This document shows positions 45,259 through 58,284 of a stretch of DNA of 64,000 nucleotides, in pieces. The position numbers were made by a program, and so were the translations under genes. Under the pieces are notes generated by a model. That model was not told the DNA's origin. It worked only from the letters and a program-made list of their open reading frames with translations, and did no database searches. The stretch comes from Anthoceros angustus (Eukaryota; Streptophyta; Anthocerotopsida; Anthocerotales; Anthocerotaceae), in assembly GCA_010909165.1 (NCBI GenBank), contig MU008157.1, positions 1 through 64,000 on the forward strand, given 5' to 3'. How positions within the stretch are numbered: the stretch's first letter is position 1; every line of letters begins with the position of its first letter.

Positions 45259-48200
45259 AATTATTTTATTAATGAACTTAGTTCTATAAACATATTTTAT
45301 CTTACTATCATCATGCGTATTATCTAGCATAAATTCTTCAACCCTATCTAAGATGCATGTGTTCAATTGCTCTTTCTAACTCTACCATTGTCCCCAATGT
45401 GGAACGATATTGATTTGGGCCCCTTTATCATTTTGATCTAGTTTGTTTCATTTTGGTTCGACCCCAAGGTGACCGCATCTATTAACGGTGCTTTTTGAGC
45501 CATTTAGGGAAGTTTGGAACAAGGAGAGGAACTTAGAAGTTTCTCGTGATAGGTAGACTAGTTGGTAGGATAGGAGGATGTCCTTCCCAAGTAGGTCGAG
45601 GTCGTATGCACACTTCAGCCGAATGTAGCGGACTTGGCGACAAAAGGACTACCTAAGGCAACCCACAACAAAGAGTAGTGTCACTGGGATTAACAAGACA
45701 AGAAGATCGACTTATCTTAATCAAGATGCGCCAGAAGCGTCAAGATGCGCCCACAACTTCATGATCAAGGCAGCGAGTGAGCTGCAGAAGGCAGTGCAGC
45801 TTGGGCATCCACGCAAGGCACACCTCCCATGTGTAACGATGCTGCATGCTCCGCCATCGGTGCCGGACACACTTCACACGCCACACACGTAGATCGATCT
45901 GGATGAAGCATAAAGTTAATCAAGTCGACTCTCACAACTTCATTTCCACCATAGCCATACCATTCGCAGGGTTTGAGACGAGTCGTTGAAGGGGCACTTG
46001 CACGCCATCAAGATGAGTTCGACCTCGCCACTTTGGAGGTAGCGCCGCACAGCTCAACCGCTTTCGACTTTCTCTCGCATCCTCGGATCGAGCTTGCAGT
46101 GGCTTTTCCATCTTCACGCACCGCCCGACCGCTTGCGGAGCGCATCGAGCTTAGGAGGCGTGCAAAACATGCAAGCAAAATTGCTGGGCAAGCTCTAGCA
46201 GTGACACGTCGCATGCACAAACCATCGCGAGGGGGCGCGGACAACAAACGCCCATCGCACTCGAAAGGCATCGTGAGATAGCGCTGTTTTACTCAGCCGC
46301 CACTAACGGATAAGGTCCGAGTTACTGAGGGCATATTGGAATCTGCGTTACGCTATGACACTAACTCGTGGTTATGATCGATCGCGGGTTAACTTACATG
46401 AATAATGATTCATTAGGTTATTACGTTATTAGGTTTTAAAACTTACACTCACTTTTCTTTATTGTTTTATTAAACCCTAAATGATCTTTTGCCTACCCGC
46501 ACGTCGTTTCTCGCTTTGCTTCTCAAGGATGAGGATGGTGATGTCTTAATTCCCTTTACCAAGGATCCTCGAGGTGTTTGATCATACACCAAGGAACATG
46601 AATTTGTATTCTACCGTGAGCGAGTCCTATTGGTACAGCGCACTCAACAAGCGGAGATTTCCTCCCATCCGCAGTTGTTGGGGTTTGTTAAACTTGGTGG
46701 TGGCCCCCAATAATCGCCTTTACCTCAGTTTATCAACGCCGTGCAGCAACCTCAAGCTACTTCCTTGACTTAATTTCTTTCAACCTCTACTCCTCATTCT
46801 CCAACAAATTGCCTCAAGATCCGCCACCACACAACTACACCTAAAACATAAAATCTAACAACTAAAACTCCTTCTTGGCACTAAAACACCTAGCACCAAC
46901 AAGCCAAAGACATCAAAATCAGCCGCTACCCCACTCAAACTCGATCGGCTCCCCTTCATGCGAGCCTCCACTATCCTGATACAAAGCAAGCCATGCCCTC
47001 TTGGCAACCATGGCATCCTTGCTACAAGCATCTTCCATAACCCTAGAGGAAGAGGGTTTCCCTTCTTTCTTCTCCATGCACCTATCATGGCGCCTCATCC
47101 TCATACTCCATATCCTCTTGAGCGCCCCTATCGGCACCTGGCTCCACTCCTTGGGCATCCGCGCCCAACACCATCTCCACTCTTTGTAATGCCACCTCTC
47201 GTCGCACCACCATACGGACCTCACAGGTAAGGCCTACATCGGTGGGGGCCTATTCGGTCCTCCCATAAGATAACTCTATTGGAGGGCATTAGGCCCTCAC
47301 GCCTCACTCCACCACCAACTCGGATCATCGGTCAACCACTTCCTACTCGAGGTTAGCCCTTCTACCTAATTAGTTTTCCCTACATCCTACCTGAGCCAAG
47401 TTCCTACAAGATTTCCCAATTTACGCCAATGTAACCCCCAAAATTAGTATTGATACGATGACAATTCTCTTCCCCTTCACTTAAGTTCTCTCCAGTTTGC
47501 TCCAAATTAATCCTTTTGATCCAAAAGTAGAAGTGCCCAAACTTTTCGTTCCATGAAGCCAGTATCTGGTGGGGCGATGGTGAGCCAAGGGCACTAATTT
47601 GGTGGGTTGGGAGCCTCAAGATCGTTCGAGCCCCATTCGGGCTTGTGCAACTTGATTCAAGCTACAAACAATCACGGAGATCTCTTGCCGACTCTCTAAG
47701 ACCACACCAATCTTGAGAAAATCTTTCCAAGTGCATGAAATACCGTATCTGACAAGCAGGGAATATCGACGAGCAAGTCAAGAATCGGAATATACAAGCT
47801 AGTCACATTATAATAAAGTATTATTAAGGGAAATGAATGGTATGTACAGTCCTAGAATGTTGCCACGTTAATCGGAACCTCCATCACCTCTACTAGCTAG
47901 AACGAACAATGGTAGCCAAACAACCGTAATTCGCGGTTCTTGCGCCCATGTTCCACAAAAGGAGCAGCATCATGATGGTGCCGCAACCACCACCATCTTG
48001 GTTGTGAAGCTCGCGATGCACCAACCCTTCTTCAATGTGGCCTTCGCGAAGCATGCCGCCAGTGGCATGCCAATAATATCATGAATATGTTGAAAGGACT
48101 ACATCATCGCCGGAGGTTGTGGAGGATGCATCACGGTGTCGTATAGACTATAGTCTAGAGCTTATTGATGACATTTTGTTTTGGTGATTAAAAGTAAGAA

Positions 48201-48654
48201 ATTTAGGTGTCAACATAACTCTAAAAGAGAAGGTATTTCTTTTTAGTACAAGCTATAGGCTAGAGCTCATTGATGACATTTTGTTTTGGTGGCATAAAAG
48301 TAAGAAACTTAGATGTCCAACAAATAAGTCTAAAAGAGAAGGTATCTCATTTTACTACATAAAGTCTTTGTTGCTCTTCATTTATAAAAGAAAAAATAAG
48401 GTATCTAGAATAGATGCATCCAACAATAACATCTAAAATGGAAGTCACCTAGATTAAAGGTGTTAAAGAAAGAAATCTAAACATGAAATTGCCTAGATTA
48501 GAGGTGTACAAGAAAGAAAACTAAAAATAAAAATTGCTTAGATTAGGCGTGTCCAAGAAAGAAATCTAGAGATTAGAATGAGAAATGCTAGAAGGTATTT
48601 ATAAGGAAAGATTACAAGAATGAGTAGCTTCTAATAAAAGAGCTCTTGGAGGAG

Positions 48655-48662
48655 TATAAATA
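48655..48662 (+). promoter_or_regulatory. TATA box of CAF1-like copy 4
   Basis: TATAAATA, 440 bases before the ATG at 49095. Confidence 0.6.
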
Positions 48663-49094
48663 TTGCGTAAACCACGTCATACATTCAAACATTCATTTGT
48701 AAGATTTACCCCGCATGTCTTCAAGTTAGTTGTGGACTTAGAGCTTTGCCCTTTGTATGAGATGTTCGTTTTTTTTTCTCCTTGAGCAAAAGATATATTA
48801 GATTTTATTATGATATGTGATGTAACTTACTTAACTCAAGAGAAGCTCTCGCTCAAAGAAGTATTTCATATATTGAGATTTACTTTTGAACTAGGTCTAT
48901 TTTTGTGTCCGCTTTGGACCAAAGCGTACTTTATAATATTTCTTCGCTTTCTCCTTGAAGAAAAAATTATTGACTTTTATTATGGTGTGTGACATAACTT
49001 CTTGAACTTGAGGGAAGGTCTCACGCGCAACAATAAGTTATGAGAAATCTAAAAGTAATTAAAATATATATACCAAAGCATTTGCTTAGCCACA

Positions 49095-49869
49095 ATGACT
49101 TTGGCAAACCAAGTCGATGCACCTTTTATAAGACAAGTATGGGGTTACAATCTTGAGCAAGAATTAGACTTTATCCGCCATTATTGATCAATATCGATAA
49201 TAAGTATAGATACGGAATTTGCATAGTGGTGGTGCCCGATGTTATTACATAGAAGACTATGAATACCAAATGATCAAAGGTAATGTGGATAGACTAAGGT
49301 TAATCCAACTAGGGCTTACATTTCCGATAAAATGCAAAGCTGCCTTTTGTAAAGAAAGCAGGCGAAGTTTGGTATGGCAATTCAATTTTAGAATCAACCT
49401 TGACCAAGATATGTATGCGTAAGATAGTATAAATCTTTTGCATGTAATAGATTTCGATCAACACCGGATAATGGGCATAGATGTTCAACATTTGGACAAA
49501 TATTCAACACCTGCAACATATTACATAATCAAAATTTGCAATGGATTGGTTTCCACCCAACCTACGATTTTGCCTACTTGCTAAAACCATCAGTCAAGAA
49601 TTACCGGAGACAAGAGACTAATTTCTTTGTTTTGTAGCTAATTATTTTCCTAATATATTTGACGTTATGTGTTGGACAAGTAGTTTAAGTATATTAGCAA
49701 AAGTACTAACGGAGACGAAGGACTTGTCATCAAGCAGGTCCAGATTCCTATTGACTTTTCATGTATTTCATAAAATATGTGAAAAGTGGCCCATCTTTCA
49801 AGATGGACGCCTATGTATTATAAGGATCAATTATATGGATTAAGTCCATATAAAATATTTTTAAAATAA
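49095..49869 (+). pseudogene. CAF1/POP2-like deadenylase, copy 4 (frame-broken)
   Basis: Closest to copy 2 up to about 49323. YYIEDYEYQMIKGNVDRLRL and QLGLTF lie at about 49243-49325, and VWQFNFRINLDQDMYA, then TAA, at about 49370-49422. MGIDVQ follows near 49478, GFHPTYDFAYLL near 49553-49590 and CWTSSLSILAKVL near 49670-49710. An open SRFLLTFHVFHKICEKW block lies near 49738-49790, and GLSPY near the end. The D-x-E block is reduced to a DTEF remnant (about 49209). The in-frame TAA after MYA is shared with copies 2 and 3. Stop at 49869 with overlapping AATAAA. Confidence 0.82.
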
Positions 49870-50801
49870 AATTATTTTATTAATGAACTTAGTTCTATAA
49901 ACATATTTTATCTTACTATCATCATGCGTATTATCTAGCATAAATTCTTCAACCCTATACAAGATGCATGTGTTCAATTGCTCTTTCTAACTCTACCATT
50001 GTCTCCCAATGTGGAAACGATATTGATTTGGGCCCCTTTATCATTTTGATCTAGTTTGTTTCATTTTGGTTTGATCCAAGGTGACCGCATCTATTAACGG
50101 GTGCTTTTTTGAGCCATTTAGGGAAGTTTGGAACAAGGAGAGGAACTTAGAAGTTTCTGATAGGTAGACTAGTTGGTAGGATAGGAGGATGTCCTTCCCA
50201 AGTAGGTCGAGATCGATGCACACTTCAAATAATGTAGCGGACTTGTCGACAAAAGGACTACCTGGCAACCCACGACATAGTGTATCCGATTAACAAGACC
50301 ATCAAAGATCGACTTATCTTAATCAAGATGCGCCAAAGAACGATCACAACTTCATGATCAAGCCAGTAACAGCAGCTTCTAGCCCAACGCATCCATAAGG
50401 CACACCTCCTATGTAACGCACACAAATGCATGCTCGCCACGACGCTTCACACACGCATACGAGATGATCTGGATGAAGCATAAAGTTAATCAAGTCGACT
50501 CACAACTTCATTTCCACCATAGCCATACCATTCGCAGGTTTGAGACGAGTCTCGGGAAGGGGCGGTTGCCGCCGCCAAGGCGGAAGTTCGACCTCCCTCG
50601 CCACTTTGGAGGTAGCGCCTTGCAGGGGCGATCAACTGCCGACTTTCTCGCATCCTCGATCGAGCATCGGTAGCTTTTCCATCTTCACGCCTTACGGCTC
50701 TTCCGGACCCGTCGGCTTATGGAGCGATCAGCTTAGGAGGCGAGCAACATGCAAGCAAAATTGCCGAGCAAGCTCTAGCGAGCGAAAGCGATCGTAGCAT
50801 G

Positions 50802-51370
50802 CAAACCATCGCGAGGCGCGGACAACAAACGTCCATCGCACTGGCCCGGTATGTGGGTAGCGTTTTTTGTGTTTCGCACCTCGTGCCGCCACTAATGTGA
50901 TAAGGTCCGAGTTAGGTCCGAGGGCATATTGAATCGCATTCGTTAAGCAGAACCTCGTGGTTATGACGCTGATCGGGTTAACTTACATGAATAATGATTC
51001 ATTAGGTTATTACGTTATTAGGTTTTAAATGGATTACACTCACTTTTCTTTATTGTTTTATTAAACCCTAAATGCGCTTATCTTTTGCCTACACAGCGTC
51101 GTGCTCTCTTTTGCTCAAGGATGAGGATGGTGATGTCTTAATTCTTTACCAAGGATCCTCGAGGTGTTTGATCATACACCAAGGAACATGAATTTGTATT
51201 CTGGGCATGAGCAGTCCTACCACGACTCAACAAGCGATTTCCTGCCGTGTTGTTGGGGTTTGTTAAACTTGTGGTGGCCCCCAATAATCGTGCCTTTACC
51301 TGAAACTGTGGTGCATAAGAACCTCAAGCTACTTCCTTGACTTAATTTCTTTCAACCCTACTCCTCATTC
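50802..51370 (+). repeat. Array unit 5, left part (before the second retroelement)
   Basis: About 0.57 kb, equivalent to 28442-29044. It ends CTCCTCATTC directly before the LTR of the second plus-strand element. This is the same insertion point as in unit 3. Confidence 0.88.
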
Positions 51371-54300
51371 TCGTGGAAGACCACATGTGCACTAACCCCG
51401 CTCCCAAGTGTCGGGATGAGCGATTTTTTTGTTTTGGATGTGTTAGAATAGCAAAGTGCTTTGAGAATCATCCCAGTCGGTCTTTTGGAATGGTCCTTGG
51501 CCCTTGGAGATAATAATAATTTTTCGACTAGGTTTGACCCGAGGGTGGGGTAGAAATAGAGTCCTTGGGTATTGGGAATTTTAGAATAAAAGGTGTCTAT
51601 ATATGCTAGGGATGCTCACAATATGCCACATTGTGAGTAGTCAAGTGGTGGTGGCTAGTTCCACCACGGTGGCGAGGGGCACTGTGGAATTTACAACCCT
51701 AGTGGCGGGCGGGACTACAGTCGGGAGGCGCGGAGAAGGCACACCCAAGACCGAGGTCGCGACTTTCCGTGAGGGGCGGTGGCGAGCTGCAGCAAGAAGC
51801 GGCCACGCCAAATCTCGCTCACAGGAGGAAGGCGGCACGACGAGGCGGCGGAGGAGAGAAATCGGCGCCCGGCAAGTTCGCGAGGCGTGGAAGGAGGCGA
51901 GAGGCGGCTCGATTTTTCTCTTGACCGAGATCCTAGTCGAGGTTTTGTTTTGGGAAACAACGAGAAGGAGATGGCGCCCGAGTGCGGAAATCCCTGCAGC
52001 GGTGAACATGGACCACGAAAGTGAGAGGTGGCGCTGGTCAGGGGCCCAAGTTCATGGAGAAGAAATGGTGCTACTGACCACATTGGTGCAAGAGTCGCAA
52101 TTAAGGACCAAGTCGCAAGAGGGTGACGCGAGGAAAAGGCAGGCGGGATTTGGCCCTCTTTCGAGCGTGTATGGGCGAAGCATCGAGGATGGGAGCTTGG
52201 TGATTGTGAAGACCTTGAGGCTGCGGCCGCGCTCATGAAGCCTGGGAAGTGAGAGTGAACAATGGTGGGTGACTCGCCAACTCGTGTTCTGCATGGTGGG
52301 ATTTGGCCAAATGGATTTTGTGTTTCCTCTGAGCCGGGATCATATGGCGGATCACTTCTTGGTTTTCTTCACGAGGTGGTCAAGGGTACACAAATTGATT
52401 GGGGAGGATGATTTTCGAAAGAGCCTGAGGAGAAGGCGATTTACTCTCTCTTCCTCGGCCCTCCTTGATTTCGCCTTTTCGATTCATGTATTTGCGCATT
52501 CCGTGTTTAACGGTTGGGTCATGTCCGCATGGTTGGAAGCCGGTCGGGGAACTCAAGGTAGAAGAGGAGGAATTGAAGGAGGATTCGGGCAAGGATTCCA
52601 GCTTGGGAGTGCGCTCTGGAAGGTTCGGAAGAGGGTGGGGAAGTTTCCAAGGGTAAGAAGCGAAGGCGGCGGCAAGACGGGATCGGCGAAGGGGAGGACC
52701 GGCAGCGGAGGAACCCACAGCACACCTGTGGTCACCAGTCGAGACAGCAGAACGGGTAAAGGAGGAGAAAATAAAGGGAAATGGCAAGTTGCTCCCTAGT
52801 GCAGGATGAATTCGCCGCTAGGGGAGAATGAAGCGGGGAAGAGGCGTGGACCAACCCCTAGGAGGAGGGGTTAACTTCAGTGGCCAGACCACGGAGCTCC
52901 GGACATTTTTGGCGACATTTCACCGAACCGTCCTGAGGTGGGGATAGGAGACACCGCCGCACGAGAATTGTTGTGGAGGCGGATGGGCAAAGGGACAAAT
53001 TTGGGGATTTGGGGTTTGACAGCATGCAGGCGGATCTCCTCGATCAAGCATGGCTCTCACTTGGCGAGTGTGCAAGGCCAGGAGAAGTTGCTCAAGGAGA
53101 AGTTGGAAAGCACTGGAAGGCGAGAGCAAGGCGAGGAGGCAGAGAGCAGAGTCTGGCCTTATGCAAGGCACAGGAGGCTTAAGGGACATGTCCACTCGAG
53201 AAGCTTAGTAAATCAGTCAGGTCAAGGCGCATGCTACAATGAAGAGCTTCATGAGGTCTCGCGAGTCCAGGAGGCGGTGGGCGATGGCGCCTTGGAGAAA
53301 TTTGGCGGAGGTACAAGCGGAAAGAGACGAAGCTAGGGCCGAGTCAAGAGAGAGGTGGCCAAACCAAGAAAGGCCGAGCAACCACCGCAGGAGCCACAAC
53401 CACCGTGGAAGCAACCACGGTGGCTAAACAGCCACCGTCGTGGAACGGGGCGAGGTGGGGAAGTCACCGGCAGAGTGTCGCAGATGGAGGGGAGATCCCG
53501 GAGAATCAACAGCCCGGCCCAGATTGTCCACGGGAGAGGTAAGGACCTGATCGGGAAGGCGTGACTACGGCGTCCGGATGAGGATGCTCATGTCCCCGCA
53601 CGCATGGTGAGCGGTGCTCACTCTAAACGTATGTGGTTGTTGGGACAGAGGCGTAAAACTCGGGCGACATCTTGACCGCCACAGCGTTTACCTGGTTCCT
53701 TCGAGTAGGAGCGGGCGCCTATCCTCCGCAAGTGGTCGGAAGAGATGAGCGAGGCGCAGCGAGCATGGAGGGAGGAGCACAGTATGGTTGTCCAAATGAG
53801 GAGGAGCGGGACAATGGACATAGAGGCCGCAGGCGCGCAACGTCCGCGGGAAGGCGCGAGGGAAACTCAGGCGGTGAGAGTGAGGTGGAGGTTGTGGGGA
53901 AAATCGCTCGGATCGAGGCGAGGCCAAGAGCGAGAGGGGTCCCCATGGGCCGTGGGGCGGCGCAATCAGCGGCAGCTGATTTTAGGAGTCGCGATAGCCT
54001 AGGACCGGGTTTCCTTTTCGAGCGAGGATAGGGAGTTCCATCACCGTAGTCATGTTGCTTAGATTGGTAAGGCGCGTGGTAGGAGCTACAATTTTAGACA
54101 CTAAAGAGAAGTGAGTGTTGGACCACGCCGGATGTATAAGAGACCCTTTGGGTGTCTCTCAAAGCGATTTGTGTGAACTTCCGTATCGAACCAGGTGTGG
54201 GGTTGATTGGACGTCGATCAAACGGGTTCGGCGCGTCTTCGTCACAAGAAGGCCGGAAGATCTGGATGGTCGAGGCGGAGTGGCCAAGCTCCACTGGGAG

Positions 54301-54891
54301 TGAAGGTGGCCGTGGCCAAAAGAGGTAGGATTGCGGGAGGTGAGGCGGCTAGGCGAATGCGACCGGGTTTTCTTCCGATCCTCTTCCAACTGCCACCAGT
54401 GTGTTCATTCCATGAGAGAGGGGTCTGTGGCCCAAGGAGGGTCTGTGAAGGGGGTCTGTGGCCCGTGAGGAGGGAGTTCATTGGGAAGGGAAAGGTTCCG
54501 AGAGGTGAGTCTTGGGGAGGGATTGTGAGTGTGTGAGGGAAAATCGAACGTGAGAGGAGTGGGCGTGTGGTGGATCGCAGAAATTCCAGTAAGTGGCGTA
54601 TAGGTATCCGTATGCCCATAGCCCCTAGGTCCGTGTTAGAGAAGTGTGAATAGACTCCCGAAGGCGGTGCGTGGTGGGACCCGCCACGGTGGCGAACCCG
54701 CCGCGGTGGCCGAGTCTACCAGGGTTTGGGGGTGGAGAAGGTGGGGTAGTGAGCGCGGGGTAGGTCTAGAATCCATAGATTTAGCACACCTTGACACAAC
54801 ACCATTCCCTTGGGATCGAATCCTAGGACTATAACGACATAGAGGGTAAATGTGGCCTCTTTGCGTCTTCGGATGCAAAACCCATTCCACA
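51371..54891 (+). repeat. 5' LTR of plus-strand element copy 2, about 3.5 kb
   Basis: It begins TCGTGGAAGACCACATG (for TGTGGAAG) and ends CCATTCCACA. It has a TATA box at 51598-51606 and the MAPE start at 51971. The coiled-coil-like patch lies at about 53080-53200 and CCACGGTGG-type palindromes at about 51660, 53418, 54685 and 54705. Confidence 0.9.
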
Positions 54892-54894
54892 TTT

Positions 54895-54912
54895 TGGCGC
54901 CGTTCGGGAATG
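54895..54912 (+). other. Primer-binding site of copy 2
   Basis: TGGCGCCGTTCGGGAATG lies 3 bases behind the LTR end. The first ten bases equal the tRNA-Asp-complementary site of the minus-strand element and the rest is altered. tRNA-Asp is the likely primer. Confidence 0.7.
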
Positions 54913-55329
54913 GCTCAAGGTTATAGGGGACTAACCATAGCTTAGGTGTCTAGTTTTGGAGTGTATCTAGTTAGGTAGATGGATGCCACGGGTTGAGTCG
55001 AGGGTTCGAGAGTCAAGTCGGGACGGAAGGCCACGAGAAGCGACAACGCCAAGCACCGGAAAGGTTGAAAAGGGTTGCAAACCGCGAGTTGAGGAGGGTC
55101 CACCAAGACGCACCCGTTGGAAGGAAAGGAGGTAAGGAAGCAACTGGGACGGGGTCCGATCTTGTTGGAGCAAGATCCCCAACCTCGGACTTGGACGAGG
55201 TACCGCCAAGGAACCTCGGACCAATTCCATCCACCTCTTCCAAAAGTGTGCGCGTTGGAGATCAATCGACTCGCAGAACCGTTGTTGGACCAACCACGGT
55301 CGAATCGAACGATAGTCATGACCACCACC
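54913..55329. other. Leader between primer site and gag, copy 2
   Basis: No recognised domain. It carries an EINRLAEPLLDQPR-like patch (about 55258-55298) directly before gag and the palindromic CCACCACCGGTGGTGG at about 55325-55340. Confidence 0.5.
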
Positions 55330-56650
55330 ACCGGTGGTGGTCACCACCAAGCAACCTTACCCGCTGTATGGAGAGGGGAAGGGGTATGAAGACCGATGAA
55401 TTTGTTGAGCGTTTGAGCGGTGACATTTGCAAACCAGAAGCGGGAGATGCACAGATTGTTCTATGGAGTTCTTCGGGGTCCATAAGTGGTATAGGCGAAT
55501 ACCTCAAGTCACCCACAGAACCTATGAAGAATTAAAACCGCCTCATGAAAGGTTCAGGGGACGTGGAGGGATACGTGTTGTCCAAGCTTGCGAGAGAGGA
55601 AAGAAGGAAACCTTGCAGCGTATGTGGAGAGGTTTCACGCGATCAAGTGGCCCTCACTCGGAGTTGCAGGCAATACGGTGGTTCGCTAAAGGCCTGGGTT
55701 CTAAGATGGGGAGACACGTAAGGTTACAAGCGGAGAAGAATTTGGGCAAGGCTATCAAGGCGGCGCTAAACTATGAGGAATCCAACCCGCAAGGGAGGAG
55801 GAAGGCTAAGAAGGAGAAGAAGAAGCCCAGGACTGGAAAAAAAAGAAGGGATTCCTCATCCTCCTCGGAAGGAAGTTCATCAGGTGAAGAAAGCTCCACG
55901 TAAGATTCCACAGAAAGTTCCTGAGGAGGAAAGCAGTGATTCGGAGGCGTCATCGAGATGAGGAGCGCGCCAAATGGAAAAAGAAATCGTGCACGGACAA
56001 CAAGGAGGCAAGGGCAAACAGAGGCGATGTACGCAAAAAGGACGCGAACAAGCGAGGAGGGAGGCCGAGGTGGCAGCCAAGAAAGTAGAACAACAGGGAA
56101 CAAGATGGAGGAGATGATGGCAAAATTCGAGAAATTCCATCTTAATGCGGTCAAGGAACATGAGAGGCATCACCCACCCCACGAGCCAACCTCTTCTGCG
56201 TGTGGGCGCAGGACACTCCAAAGCTAATTGTCCACGACAAGGGTACACCGGGATATGAGGAGAGAGGAGGAAGAGGGTCCGTGGAAGATACATACGATCC
56301 GGAGGTTCACCAACCCAAGTGTACCCAAAGACCATGTACCCGCCAACCTCGTAATTCCACGGGGTAGGCGTTGTAACAGGCGGGTAACAATCCAATGCAC
56401 CGTCTTGTGCTATAATTATGCAACCTTGGACACTATGATACACCCTTATCCAACTCGTCAAGGCAATGGAGATTTTGATAAACTATGTCAAGCGGCAGGG
56501 CATTTGGCGAAGTGTGCTGCCAAAGCCCCAAAAACGGTGAGGATCGCGCACCACCCGTACGGAGTTCACGCCAAACCCAAGTCCGGTGTCCGCCATGCAT
56601 GTTGAGGACGCACTTATGGCGGTATGGGAGGATGCCGAGATTGGAACCCC
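55330..56650 (+). pseudogene. gag of plus-strand element copy 2, frame-broken
   Basis: YPLYGE-like and DEFVERL text lies near 55360-55415, and KWYRRIPQ near 55483. RTYEELKPPHERFRGRG lies at about 55515-55565. KKETLQRMWRGF, AIRWFAKGLGSKMGRHVRLQ and NYEESNPQGRR run on to 55800 in one frame. A Ser-rich acidic stretch (SSSSSEGSSSGEESS, about 55850-55900) and a coiled-coil-like part (about 55960-56150) follow. The first zinc knuckle near 56195-56235 is compressed, the second is disturbed near 56405-56440, and the third (AAGHLAKC) is near 56490-56520. The run 55427-55903 is the longest intact gag frame in the window. Confidence 0.82.
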
Positions 56651-57157
56651 GAGGAGCTTGGAGGATTAGACGAGGAAGCGATTATTATGGGGAAGCCTGG
56701 TCGTTAGAACAAGGAGCACAAAAGCAAAAGAGAGGCGTGGGGAAAAAGAAGAAAGGAGGCGGATACGACCACGGGATCGGATGAGGGAGAGAGTGTCGCC
56801 ACCTGGGGGCAACACCATGAACGTTGGCCAAAACGAAAAACAAGTCCTGCAGTGACTTGGCGGATGGACCATATGTGCAAAAGAGTGATGCTGAGACTGA
56901 GTGTTCCAGTGCGGAAAGGTGAATGAAGGGGTCACGACAAGGGGTGGAACCCCTCGATTTCGAGAAAGTTACCGAACCGAGTTAGGGTTTCCACACGGAC
57001 GAAGGCGTCATGGATATGATACAAGAAGAATTGGCAAGGAGGCTACGGGGAAAAGGCGGGGTGTCGATTTCCACCACCCTGTGGGAGTCCACCACCCCAC
57101 CGGAAGGGCCACCGCACCCCAAGTCATGACGAACCGGGAACCCACACCAACCAACGG

Positions 57158-57724
57158 ATGGCGAGGTGCGGGCCACCGCTTCTCAATCTCGAGGCCATCA
57201 TGGACCAACATTTCATGATCACATTCGGACAACTCCTCCGAGACAATCCATGTATAGGCAACATCGGAGGCGTTAAAGAGGCGCAACCCAAAAGAGGCGC
57301 AATGTTCCTATACCGGCCCAGCGCTCATGAGAACTTGGTATCCATGGTGGATCAAGGCCCACCAACTGTGGAAATTTCGGGATGTGTCATCAAAGGAGTG
57401 CCTCTCGACACCTCGTGGTGTAAATATTATTATGAGAAGACACGGCTAGGAAATTGGGCTTGGATATTGAACATACTACCAAGGTTTTATGCTGCCGACA
57501 TGTCCGTAATGGTGCCGGTGGGGGCGGCTAACGACCATTGGAACCATCCCTACTTGATGGATTATGTAGTCATCCAAAGAAAATCGCTGTGGCACGACGT
57601 CCTAATTGGCCGAACATGGATGTACGCATCGCAATGCACGCTCAAGTGGCGGAAGGAAGTCGGTTTTAAACGCTGGAATGGGATCCCAAGACCAAGGAGG
57701 AAGGATGTGCCTATCGTGGAGTAA
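57158..57724 (+). pseudogene. Linker and aspartic protease region, copy 2
   Basis: One open frame of 188 codons carries QHFMITFGQLLRD at its start, then GVPLDTS at about 57390-57410. D-T is the retropepsin active site, but the following Gly reads as Ser here. EKTRLG follows, then MSVMVPVGA near 57500, HPYLMDYVVIQRKS near 57545-57590 and DVLIGRTWMYAS near 57597-57632. The order matches plant gypsy proteases. The enzyme would release Gag and Pol products. It is the best protease frame of the three elements, though the region before EKTR is disturbed. Confidence 0.75.
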
Positions 57725-58284
57725 GGACATGTATGCGTGAAACTCCAAGCAAGGGTACACCTCGGCAGAGGACACGTCGGGAGATGGAGAGGAAGATAGG
57801 TTCCCGTCGCACATCTCATGGTCGATGAGGCGGGACTACCGAGATATCCATATACAATTAACCCGAGGGTCATTACGGGTAAGCCGAATGCTCACGGAAG
57901 GGGTCCGGGGATTCGGAGCAGTGGAGAAAGGCTGGAGGCGCCACGCTTCACGTCGGAGGATTTGTTTAGGGAATGGGGCATGAGAGAAGAGGCGGGAGCC
58001 GAGAAGGATTCGGGGTTAGCACCGCAAGAGAGCCGAGTGGGTGCAGTGATGAAGTCAAGGACGTTGAGGTTCTTCCAAAGGTGCTCAAATTCTCCGTAAC
58101 AATGGATGCGGCGTTGGAGGAAGGAATGAAGCAACGCTGCGAATTTATCGATGTTTTCGCCTTGAGGTGACATGAAGGGATCCCCAAAGAATGGGCGAGC
58201 ATAGGATTGACTGGAACCGTGGCAATCCCAGAAGGATTCCACGGACAAGTTAAATCAAGTACTCCCTCAAGGTAAAGGATCGCT
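57725..58284 (+). other. Protease-RT linker, copy 2
   Basis: No catalytic motif. The patches YPYTINPRVITG (about 57840-57875), EDLFREWGMREE (about 57955-57990), DEVKDVEVLPKVLKFS (about 58045-58095) and EFIDVFAL (about 58140) match the linkers of the other elements. Confidence 0.6.

Larger units (their letters stand above)
42141..46221 (+). repeat. Array unit 3, right part (after the retroelement)
   Basis: It continues the unit interrupted at 29044. It starts TTCTCCAACAAATTGCC and contains the GC-rich part (42141-42600), the internal duplications (about 43515-43720), the 44-bp repeats (about 43818-43945), a TATA box and CAF1-like copy 3. The end part without a recognised gene is 45259-46221. 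Confidence 0.85.
46222..50801 (+). repeat. Array unit 4
   Basis: Complete unit of about 4.58 kb with the same order. 47552-49323 is nearly identical to 25130-26900 in unit 2. The rest differs by many small indels. The part after the CAF1-like gene (49870-50801) holds no recognised gene. Confidence 0.85.
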
